From Vreelandella arcis (GTDB lineage Bacteria; Pseudomonadota; Gammaproteobacteria; Pseudomonadales; Halomonadaceae), in assembly GCF_900103865.1 (NCBI RefSeq), contig NZ_FNII01000001.1:310001-374000 (forward strand): DNA of 64,000 bases. Direction: 5' to 3'. Both the position numbers and the translations under genes were made by a program. Every line of letters starts with the position of its first letter. Position 1 is the first letter of the stretch. Under the pieces are notes generated by a model. It searched no databases. It saw only the letters and a program-made list of their open reading frames with translations, and was not told the DNA's origin. This document shows, one piece after another, positions 10,277 to 17,566 of this stretch.

Positions 10277-11539
10277 TTAACCACCCGACCAACCGAGCAG
10301 CATAGGCACGTAAACCACCAGCAGCAGCACGCCAATTAACCCCAGCAAATACGGAACGATAGCCTGGGTGATACGTTCCAGCGGCAGCTGCGTCACTGAG
10401 GAAGCCACGTAGAGGTTGATTGCCACCGGCGGGGTGATCATGCCGATGGACAGCCCGACCACGATAATCAAGCCAAAGTGGATCGGGTCAATGCCCAGTT
10501 GAAGCGCTAGCGGAAGCAGAACGGGGGTCAAAATAATCAACGCGCTGGCGGTTTCGATGAACACCCCGGTGAGCAGAATGACCGCCACTATCAGCAGCAT
10601 GATCACGTACGGGTCGGTGGACAGCGACAGCACCGACTGGGCAATCGCGCCCGGTACCTGCCAACTGGAGAGCGTCCAGCTAAGCACCGCCGACATGGCA
10701 ATAACTAGCATAATTACCGACGTGGTCATCGCCGAGCGAATCAGCAGCCGGTAGACATCGCCCAGGGCTAAATCGCGATATACCAACAGCGACACCATAA
10801 TGGCGTAGTTCACCGCCACCACTGCCGCTTCAGACGGCGTGAAGATGCCCGAGAATATCCCGCCGAGGATAATCACTGGCGTCATCAACCCCCAACTGGC
10901 GTCTTTAAAGGTACGCAGAATTACCGGCCAAGCTAGCGGGGTTCCCTTGGGATACTGACGTCGATACGCCTGGGTAATGGCAATCGCCATCAGCCCCAGT
11001 CCCATCGCCAACCCTGGTAAAAAGCCGTTTAAAAATAGCTTAGACACTGATTGTTGAGCAATCACCGCGTAGATAATCATCGGAACCGAGGGCGGAATCA
11101 CCACACCGATAGTACCGCTAGCAGCGATGAGACTAGCGGCCGAGGCGGGGTCGTAGCCTTTGCGCCTGAGTTCGGGCACCAGGCTTGAACCCACAGCGGC
11201 GGTAGTGGCCGCCCCCGAGCCGGAAATTGCGGCAAAGAACATCCCCGCCATAATCGACACCAGCGATAGCCCGCCGCGCATAAAACCCACTAAGGAATCG
11301 GCAAAGCTCACCAGCTTTTCGCTTACCTTGCCCTGGGCCATTAAATCCCCGGCGAGAATAAACATCGGAATGGCAACCAGGGCGAAGGAGTTGATGCCCT
11401 GGAACATTTGCTGGGGCACCACCATCAGCGGCACGCCCGCCTGATGCAGCGCGAACAGCGTACTGGCGCCAATCGCAAAGGCGATGGGCACGCTGATCAG
11501 CATAAACAGGAAAAACAGCCCAAACAGCAGCAGCGTCAT
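10277..11539 (-). CDS. dctM: TRAP transporter large permease DctM
   Basis: A 420-aa protein with about a dozen hydrophobic helices, the large membrane subunit of a tripartite ATP-independent periplasmic transporter that uses sodium to import organic acids. Typical DctM stretches are FLFMLISVPIAFAIG, GINSFALVAIPMFILAGDLM (split over two helices), FAAISGSGAATTAAVGS and TPPVAINLYVASS. It overlaps the small-permease gene by four bases and is the last gene of the dctPQM operon. The transport substrate is not deducible from this subunit. Confidence 0.95.
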   Translation of the reverse strand: MTLLLFGLFFLFMLISVPIAFAIGASTLFALHQAGVPLMVVPQQMFQGINSFALVAIPMFILAGDLMAQGKVSEKLVSFADSLVGFMRGGLSLVSIMAGMFFAAISGSGAATTAAVGSSLVPELRRKGYDPASAASLIAASGTIGVVIPPSVPMIIYAVIAQQSVSKLFLNGFLPGLAMGLGLMAIAITQAYRRQYPKGTPLAWPVILRTFKDASWGLMTPVIILGGIFSGIFTPSEAAVVAVNYAIMVSLLVYRDLALGDVYRLLIRSAMTTSVIMLVIAMSAVLSWTLSSWQVPGAIAQSVLSLSTDPYVIMLLIVAVILLTGVFIETASALIILTPVLLPLALQLGIDPIHFGLIIVVGLSIGMITPPVAINLYVASSVTQLPLERITQAIVPYLLGLIGVLLLVVYVPMLLGWSGG

Positions 11540-12060
11540 AGCGGCTCCTCCTGGGCTTGGGTCGTCTTGCCGTTAACCAGCAGCTCAATGATATCGACCA
11601 GCGAGTACCACGCTATGATGGCGGCACAAATGGGCATGACGGCGTAGACGTAGGTCATCGAAAGTCGCAGCGAGGCGGATTTCTGAAAGCTTTGCACCTG
11701 CATATAGCGGTAGCCGATAAAGATCAGCGCGATCATAAACGCCAGCACGATCAGCAGGGCGGTAATTCGCGCGGCTTGGCGCAGGCGACCGGGTAGGGCA
11801 TCTACAGCGAACGTTACGGCGATGTGCCGCCCGCGCTGAAACGCCAGCGTGCCGGCCAAAAAGGTGATCCACACCAACAGAAAGCGGGCGACCTCTTCGG
11901 TCCAACCCACGGCGGTGAATAGAACCCGGGAGACAATCTGTAGGGTAATCACACCAATCAGCGCTGCCATGCTCACAAAGACCACGGGCTGGATGATGGC
12001 ATCCAGCCCGTGCTCAATTCGCCGCAGCAGCTTTAACAGCGGTTGAGTCGAGGTGGTCAC
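11536..12060 (-). CDS. dctQ: TRAP transporter small permease DctQ
   Basis: A 174-aa membrane protein with four predicted helices (about 25-45, 58-78, 98-120, 142-162), the DctQ subunit that binds DctM. The family motif VARFLLVWITFLAGTLAF and the following RRGRH-like QRGRHIAVTF are clear. Its start directly abuts the binding-protein stop and its end overlaps dctM, so the three genes are one transcript. Confidence 0.93.
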   Translation of the reverse strand: MTTSTQPLLKLLRRIEHGLDAIIQPVVFVSMAALIGVITLQIVSRVLFTAVGWTEEVARFLLVWITFLAGTLAFQRGRHIAVTFAVDALPGRLRQAARITALLIVLAFMIALIFIGYRYMQVQSFQKSASLRLSMTYVYAVMPICAAIIAWYSLVDIIELLVNGKTTQAQEEPL

Positions 12061-13056
12061 TTACTTGAGCGCCTCCTGAATGCGCGGTAGGTACTCGCTA
12101 AACTGCTCGCCATATTCCTCGTAAACCGGCTGTACGGCTTTTTGGAAAGCCTCGATATCCGGCGACTCGTTAATTTCCATACCGGCTTCGCGCAGCTCGG
12201 CTAGCTGCTCGGCTTCCATATCGGCATTGACCTGGCGCTCATGGGCAGCCGCCTCACGTGCGGCTTCCACCATCACCTCTTGCGCGTCCTCCGGTAGTTG
12301 GCTCCAAACGGAAGACCCCATGACAAAAATCGCCGGCGCGTACGTGTGGCGCGAGAGCGTCATGTAGTTCTGGGTTTCGTCCAGGTTGAACGAGTGGATC
12401 ACGTTGACCGGGTTTTCCTGGCCGTCGATGGTGCCCTGCTGCATGGCAGTGAGCGCTTCGGTCCAGGCCATGGGAATGGCGTTGGCACCCAGGGCGCGGA
12501 ACGTATCGGTGTACACCGGGTTTTCCATCACGCGAATGCGCAGACCATCGATATCCTCCGGCGCGTTGACCGGGCGCTCGCTGTTGGTCAGGTTGCGGAA
12601 GCCACGTTCGGCGTAGGCAAGGCCTTTCAGGTTAACTTCGGACAGCTTGTCCAGCAGCTCCTGGCCGATGGGGCCATCGAGCACCTCGTAAGCGGCTTCA
12701 GGCGAGGGAAACAAGAACGGCAGTTCAAATACCGCCATTTCTTCGACAAAATTAGCCACCGGCCCGTTGGTGATCACGCCCATATCCACGGTGCCGATCT
12801 GCATGCCTTCCAGCAGCGTGCGTTCGTCACCCAGGGTGGCGTTGGGGTAGATCTCGATATCCACCTTGCCGTCGGTGCGCTCTTCGACCAGTTCTTCAAA
12901 TTTGGTGGCGGCAATGTGGAAACCATCTTGCTCGTTGACCACGTGGGCCAGGCGCAGGGTAACGGGGTCCATATCAGCAAAATCAGCGGCGTTCGCGGCG
13001 CTCACCAGCGCCAGTGAGACGCCCAATGCCAGCGTGCTACGTGCAAATGTTTTCAT
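12061..13056 (-). CDS. dctP: TRAP transporter solute-binding protein DctP
   Basis: A 331-aa periplasmic DctP-type binding protein. I chose the start at 13056 (MKTFARSTLALGVSLALV) because it gives a standard signal peptide cleaved after SAANA and is preceded by an AGGGA ribosome site; a longer reading from 13152 would bury the signal peptide. Motifs include VNEQDGFHIAATKFEELV, GKVDIEIYPNATLGDE, and GLRIRVMENPVYTD, whose arginine normally clamps the ligand carboxylate, then GTIDGQENPVNVI. The ligand is probably an organic acid, but it cannot be named. It is the first gene of the minus-strand dctPQM operon. Confidence 0.93.
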   Translation of the reverse strand: MKTFARSTLALGVSLALVSAANAADFADMDPVTLRLAHVVNEQDGFHIAATKFEELVEERTDGKVDIEIYPNATLGDERTLLEGMQIGTVDMGVITNGPVANFVEEMAVFELPFLFPSPEAAYEVLDGPIGQELLDKLSEVNLKGLAYAERGFRNLTNSERPVNAPEDIDGLRIRVMENPVYTDTFRALGANAIPMAWTEALTAMQQGTIDGQENPVNVIHSFNLDETQNYMTLSRHTYAPAIFVMGSSVWSQLPEDAQEVMVEAAREAAAHERQVNADMEAEQLAELREAGMEINESPDIEAFQKAVQPVYEEYGEQFSEYLPRIQEALK

Positions 13057-13213
13057 TTTATTGTGTTCCCTGAATTTCAAAGGTAGAGAGCTAACATGCA
13101 AAAGTGCACTTAAAGCATGCACTAAGGAGTGGAAAAGGGTCAATTGAGTCACGGGCTAAAACCGCTTCGCGGCTGGACACAGCGCACCCGCACCGGTACG
13201 ATACGCCCCCAAT

Positions 13214-13290
13214 GCGCCCGTAGCTCAGTTGGATAGAGTATCGGCCTCCGAAGCCGAGGGTCGCAGGTTCGAATCCTGCCGGGCGCGCCA
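13214..13290 (+). tRNA. tRNA-Arg (anticodon CCG)
   Basis: A 77-nt cloverleaf: acceptor stem GCGCCCG/CGGGCGC, D arm with AGCTCAGTTGGATAGAGT, anticodon loop CTCCGAA (anticodon CCG), T arm with GGTTCGAATCC, discriminator G and encoded CCA. The accessory region begins directly after its 3' end, so it probably served as an integration site. Confidence 0.97.
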
Positions 13291-13297
13291 AAATATC

Positions 13298-13332
13298 AAG
13301 GGCTTACGCTAATGCGTAGGCCCTTATTTTTT
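13298..13332 (+). terminator. Rho-independent terminator after tRNA-Arg
   Basis: AAGGGCTTACGC (13298-13309) pairs with GCGTAGGCCCTT (13314-13325) with one mismatch, followed by ATTTTTT. Confidence 0.85.
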
Positions 13333-13941
13333 GTCTGTGACCACCCTGTGACCAAATCGTGGCCACAATCTCTTAATTACCTTATTAATACACTTGTTCG
13401 GTTATGACCTTTGGCTTTTACTTGCCACAAGAATGGTCACACGCTTTATTGGCGCATCCCAACCCATTACGCTAATGTTGATTGGCCTTTAATCGTTGGC
13501 GTTGCAATAAGGCGCTATCAAATAGCATATCCAGGGAGGTTGAAGAGGTGGCTAGTGGAATCGCGACGGCAGCGTCGTCACGAAACTGATGACAGACCGA
13601 GCTATTGTCATCGAGATATTGCCACCAGTGCAAAATGTCCTGTTTAGCCTTTTGCATTACCTGAGCGGCAGGCAGTCGATCCGATTTGGATTGATTGGCT
13701 TTTCAGTGGCAGGTATGTCTGGCGCTGACTCACTAGTTGGCGAACCTGCTGTTTATCACGATGACTTTCCTGTCACTGCATGGCAAGATGCAATGTACAG
13801 GTATAGTAGGAGTACGCCGTCGCAGTTGGAAATTGAGCAGCCGTTATGCCAAAGCTTAGGTAAGCAGTAATCAGCCAATATTTTTACCTTACCAGTTTCC
13901 TGCACGTTTGATGTTGGGTGTATCTGAAAACTTCATCTATC
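13333..13941. other. Gene-poor region next to the tRNA
   Basis: About 600 bp with no frame I can support as a gene. At its left edge the octamer TGTGACCA occurs twice (13336-13343 and 13347-13354), 11 bp apart, right after the tRNA terminator. Such direct repeats resemble integrase arm sites and suggest an old integration event. The rest looks like decayed sequence. Confidence 0.4.
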
Positions 13942-14108
13942 GGCCGAGGCTGTGTGAAAACTGTTAAGCCGTCCAGAAGTTGACGTCCGTACGCGAAATC
14001 TGGAGAAATTTCGCAATGAAGATGACTCAAATTTAGCGAGGGAGCGCGATTTTTGATCTTTTTTTGGCCGGACCGAGACTCCTCAAGCGTTTTCACACAG
14101 CCTCGGCC
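13942..14108. mobile_element. MITE-like element with perfect 20-bp terminal inverted repeats
   Basis: The 20 bp at 13942-13961 (beginning GGCCGAGGCTGTGTG) are the exact reverse complement of 14089-14108. The 167-bp element has no transposase and its interior codes for nothing recognisable. The ends resemble terminal repeats of insertion sequences that begin with GGCTGTGTGAAAAC, so it may be a deletion derivative mobilised in trans. Confidence 0.65.
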
Positions 14109-14264
14109 AAAAGCGGACGTTCAGCGTGGGCTGATATCACGCCAAGCTTACCGAGCAAATTTTTATGGCGGCTTTTGTGCGGCCTTTGCACAAAAGGTGG
14201 CAGCGAAAAATTGTCCGGTGAAGCCATTTTTTATGCGTTTCTCTCTAAATGAAACAATTAACTT

Positions 14265-15743
14265 TTACTCATAAAAGCGTTCAATTGGCGAAGATTGTAT
14301 TGGAAAGGATAGCTTTTCATTGTCTATATCTCTTGTTTCCTCTTCCCTATGCATAGCAAGAGACAAGTATACTAGGGCTTCTCTTGCCATCGACATGATT
14401 CGTAAAGTTTTTAACTGAAAATCATCAATGCTTATATAGGAATAAATATCAGTACTTTTAGTGGGAGCTTCATAATCTTTCAAGCTCAAATACCTATGCT
14501 CGATACGATTCCTTAAACCAGCTAAGTCTTTCGCTTCTGGCAAAGCCACATCATCAAAGTCGTCATCAAAAAGATCTTTAGATAAGTAGTAAAGCCCACG
14601 TAGAGGCCAATTTTTACTTCCCGCAAAGCAAGAGTTAATTTCGATTTTTTTATTTTTCCTTTGTCCCCAGATTTTTCTAAAACTTACTGTCCTTGTTTCC
14701 AATCCAATACTGTAATAATCGTTCAAGAAAAGTGCGATTTTATCAAAAATCGAATATGCCAAACGAAAAGCTAGCTTTAACTGTTCAATTCTATAGCCAA
14801 ACTGAGCCCCATCAAATCCGTCCATCAGAAGGACACCTTTGTCTGAAATATGCTGGCTATAATAATCAAGCGATTCAAAGAGCATATAACGTGCAGTAAC
14901 ATACTCTTGCTTAATAATATTGAAATAATTTGGGAACCGAGCTTCCTCATCAATGCTATACGTGTGACTTGGAAGATGGAGGATATCTTGAGCAGAAACA
15001 GAAAGTTTTGTCACATCGTTCAGTGGCGATAAAAAAAGGCCATTATCTAAACACCATGTGCGATATTCTACCTCGGTTTTGGCATCTCCAAGTGGCCATT
15101 GGTTTAGGTCGAATTCAAATCTATACTCGATTCTTTCTAGGTGCTTTTCAGCGCTAAAATAATTTACCCTAAAACATTCTTCGGCTTCAGGATGCAATCC
15201 ACTATCCCAAAGCGCATCTTTTGAAATTGCCCCCTTGAGTTCATCAAGAGCATGAGCAACCACAACGCTCGCATTTCCATAGTCATAAAGGGCACGAGCA
15301 TAATCTGCAAGCCCGACGCCTTTATTCCCAAGAGCCATAGCAAAATTAGGGATTAAATTAAGTGCGCAATCCCAAGCTTTAATTGCTTCTATAAATCTTC
15401 CAAATTGATTCAGACTATTTCCAAGGTTTGTATAGATTTTACATTGCAATATAGAATCTAAACTAGAAAATTTTGAATCAGAGACTGCTCTTCGTAAATG
15501 CAATATTTCTATAACTTTTTCACTCTGTTGCCAACTCCAAGTATATTCAGGCTCATGAGATTTTAAAGCAGCTAGTGAGCTATAAATGTTTGCCTTATAG
15601 AAAAAAACTATAGGTCTTAGATGAGTGTCTTCAGACTCTATCATAGAGTCACACTTTTCTATCAATGTAGTCAGAGCAGATACATTGTTGCTCTCAGCCG
15701 CCGAATCTATCTCTGCACCAAGAATATCTAACTTACTGCTCAT
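14265..15743 (-). CDS. LA2681-type HEPN domain protein with TPR-like N-terminus
   Basis: An approximately 492-aa protein. The N-terminal third has tetratricopeptide-like helices (for example KIYTNLGNSLNQFGRFIEAI, then KAWDCALNLIPNFAMALGNKG, about residues 105-150). The C-terminal part has a HEPN fold whose RX4H motif is RNRIEH at about residue 415, the RNase motif of this superfamily. The order and size match the LA2681 HEPN family, which occurs in defence islands. The gene is clearly more AT-rich than the backbone, and an attC-like palindrome lies just upstream. I use the ATG at 15743 (MSSKLD), which has GGTG before it; an ATG at 15755 is also possible. Its target is unknown. Confidence 0.7.
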   Translation of the reverse strand: MSSKLDILGAEIDSAAESNNVSALTTLIEKCDSMIESEDTHLRPIVFFYKANIYSSLAALKSHEPEYTWSWQQSEKVIEILHLRRAVSDSKFSSLDSILQCKIYTNLGNSLNQFGRFIEAIKAWDCALNLIPNFAMALGNKGVGLADYARALYDYGNASVVVAHALDELKGAISKDALWDSGLHPEAEECFRVNYFSAEKHLERIEYRFEFDLNQWPLGDAKTEVEYRTWCLDNGLFLSPLNDVTKLSVSAQDILHLPSHTYSIDEEARFPNYFNIIKQEYVTARYMLFESLDYYSQHISDKGVLLMDGFDGAQFGYRIEQLKLAFRLAYSIFDKIALFLNDYYSIGLETRTVSFRKIWGQRKNKKIEINSCFAGSKNWPLRGLYYLSKDLFDDDFDDVALPEAKDLAGLRNRIEHRYLSLKDYEAPTKSTDIYSYISIDDFQLKTLRIMSMAREALVYLSLAMHREEETRDIDNEKLSFPIQSSPIERFYE

Positions 15744-15812
15744 CTGAGTCACCATAAACGATATTAGTTTTCCTGATCATTAATTGCTTAACCCGTCCAT
15801 GACGTAGACTCA

Positions 15813-15853
15813 TAACGCCGCCAATGCGGGTTGTCGCGTGCTTGGCCTTGTTA
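15813..15853 (-). repeat. attC-like palindrome between two cassette-like genes
   Basis: On the minus strand the site starts TAACAAG and ends GGCGTTA. Inside, GCCAAGC pairs with GCATTGGC leaving one unpaired T, the extrahelical-base pattern of integron attC sites. At about 41 bp it is shorter than typical attC sites, and no integron integrase is visible, so the call is tentative. Confidence 0.35.
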
Positions 15854-15859
15854 TAGTTT

Positions 15860-16348
15860 TCATATTCGCGGGATCATTCTTAAAGCTTTAAGCCGCTCAT
15901 TATTGGCTGCTTCGCTACCAATGAATGTGATTGTGATAAAGGCTGATACTGCTGGTCCAGAGTGGATTTTTTTTATCCTTTCTTTAGCAGCATACACATG
16001 CTTTAGACGAGAATAAACATCCTCCCACCAGTCTCGCCCATGCTTTTTAATAAGGCTGTCCTTTATATTATACATTCTTTTCTTACTATTATAGCTTTCA
16101 TCTGAACCAATGAGACTGTCCCATATCATTCGTTTCTGCAAATCACTGGGCAGCCAATTTTGGCCTTCAAGTTGTATGATTACATCCGGGTGTAAGTAGA
16201 GTTTACACTCGCGAATCATCCTGTAAACCCACAACGGCTGTGCCTCTTTATAAGCTTGGGCTCTTTGGGATCGCGATAACCCTTGAACATGATCCTTCCA
16301 TGTTTCCAGTTCATCTATTTCGCTTAACTTCCTGGATAATTCTTCCAT
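15860..16348 (-). CDS. Hypothetical protein, cassette-like
   Basis: A 162-aa protein I do not recognise. It is charged and mostly helical by composition, with WKDHVQGLSRSQRAQAYKEA near the N-terminus and DWWEDVYSRLKHVYAAKERI in the second half, and no signal peptide or membrane segment. It shares the low GC of its neighbour at 14265-15743 and is separated from it by the attC-like palindrome, so both may have arrived as gene cassettes. TTATAA-AAG context 20 bp before the ATG resembles a cassette boundary. No function can be assigned. Confidence 0.5.
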   Translation of the reverse strand: MEELSRKLSEIDELETWKDHVQGLSRSQRAQAYKEAQPLWVYRMIRECKLYLHPDVIIQLEGQNWLPSDLQKRMIWDSLIGSDESYNSKKRMYNIKDSLIKKHGRDWWEDVYSRLKHVYAAKERIKKIHSGPAVSAFITITFIGSEAANNERLKALRMIPRI

Positions 16349-16623
16349 GACTCACTTTCTTATAACAGGTACTAGACTGCCCACCCTATGATTGGGTGAA
16401 CGTGCCGTCGCGTTTATTCTGCAAATACAGCATATAAAAGGCCTCTAATGTATTGAAAGACATAATTACTTATTTTTATTAGGCTGCATATCTAAAATTT
16501 GCGCGCCTACTGCCTTTCCAGGATGGCCGCTTTGGGTCGAGCCCTGACCGTAAATTAACCTTAGCACATGACGAGCGTGAATTGAGCCATTCTTTTACCA
16601 TCCACCCGATGGAGGATCATGCC

Positions 16624-17225
16624 ATGAACGTTTCGACTGAAATGTCCTTTACACCTTGGGATAAAGGCAAGTTGGTTGGCCAGAAGAAACCTCTACGTCT
16701 CAGAGATATCTGGGCCATCCGTGTTCGGCTACAACTTGCGTAAAAGACGAGAGACCTTGCCCTTTTCAATTTAGCCATTGATAGCAAATTACGGGTCTGC
16801 GACATTGTCAATTTACGAGTACGGGATATAGCCCATGGTGCGTGCATATCCCCCCGAGCCATTGTCGGCCTGTCCAGTTAGAAATTACCGAGCAAACTCG
16901 CATCGCTTTTATCGACCGGATACAGCTTGCTAAGCTCCGAAGCGAAGACTTCCTATTTCCCAGCCGAATCAATAGCGCAAAGCATCTCTCAACGCGCCAA
17001 TATGCCCGTATTGTCAAAGCATGGGTCACCGAAATAGGTTTAGATGCGTCAGTGTATGGCACGCACACGATGCGCAGCACCAAAGCGTCACTGATATACC
17101 GTCGCACGAAAAACTTAAGGGCAGTGCAACTGCTCCTGGGTCACTCGAAGCTGGAAAGCACCGTCAGGTATCTAGGGATATAGGTAGATGACGCGCTGGA
17201 AATGGCAGAACAGACAGAAGTTTGA
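16624..17225 (+). pseudogene. Decayed tyrosine recombinase/integrase
   Basis: The frame starting at 16624 (MNVSTEMSFTPWDKGKLVG) reads into an in-frame TAA at 16741-16743, resumes with KTRDLALFNLAIDSKLRVCD, then loses frame near 16840. The downstream frame carries the catalytic block: YGTHTMRSTKASLIYRR (HxxR), LLLGHSKLESTVRYLGI (GH and the nucleophilic Tyr), and a TAG at 17181-17183 before the normal tail VDDALEMAEQTEV. Three lesions in about 200 codons make it a clear pseudogene of the short (about 200-aa) integrase family found near genomic islands. A ribosome site GGAGG precedes the start and a terminator follows. Confidence 0.85.
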
Positions 17226-17232
17226 TGAGGAT

Positions 17233-17262
17233 AAACGACGGCCTATCTCGGGCCGTCGTTTT
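17233..17262 (+). terminator. Rho-independent terminator after the integrase pseudogene
   Basis: AAACGACGGCC (17233-17243) and GGCCGTCGTTT (17251-17261) form a perfect 11-bp stem with a 7-nt loop and a short T run. Confidence 0.8.
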
Positions 17263-17566
17263 CCGGCTAGAGGCGGTCTTCTAGGCGATACTGATGTAAC
17301 GCATCAAACAGCGGCGCAGCCTTGCTGCGTCCTTCTGCTTTGATTGGTTATGCTCTGGCTTGGCACGCTCTTAGTCACTTTTAATGCAGCAACTTTTTTC
17401 GCGACAGCCATCTGAGCCATTTTTCTCTGGGACTCTCCAAATTGACCGTTAATCTTGTTTACGGCATGCACAAAACTTGTAGTGGAAAAAGCGAAGTAGA
17501 TATCGGAAACACGACTTACGGCATTTCACCAACGAAATCAGTTGTAATTCCGTTGGTGTAAATAAA
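17263..17566. other. Gap between integrase pseudogene and helicase gene
   Basis: No complete gene. The minus strand has a short open frame (about 17290-17440, containing KMAQMAVAKKVAALKVTKS) that looks like a tail of a lost gene. CACCAACG (17527-17534) and CGTTGGTG (17551-17558) form a hairpin just after the helicase stop and may end that transcript. Confidence 0.4.

Noticed and set aside
13411..13870. Two overlapping plus-strand frames after the tRNA
   Set aside because: No recognisable domain, no ribosome site, and a competing minus-strand frame of equal quality; the region looks decayed.
14109..14264. attC-like site downstream of the HEPN gene
   Set aside because: There is a hairpin CTTTTGTGC/GCACAAAAG, but the terminal TAAC/GTTA core sites are lacking, so it was not called.
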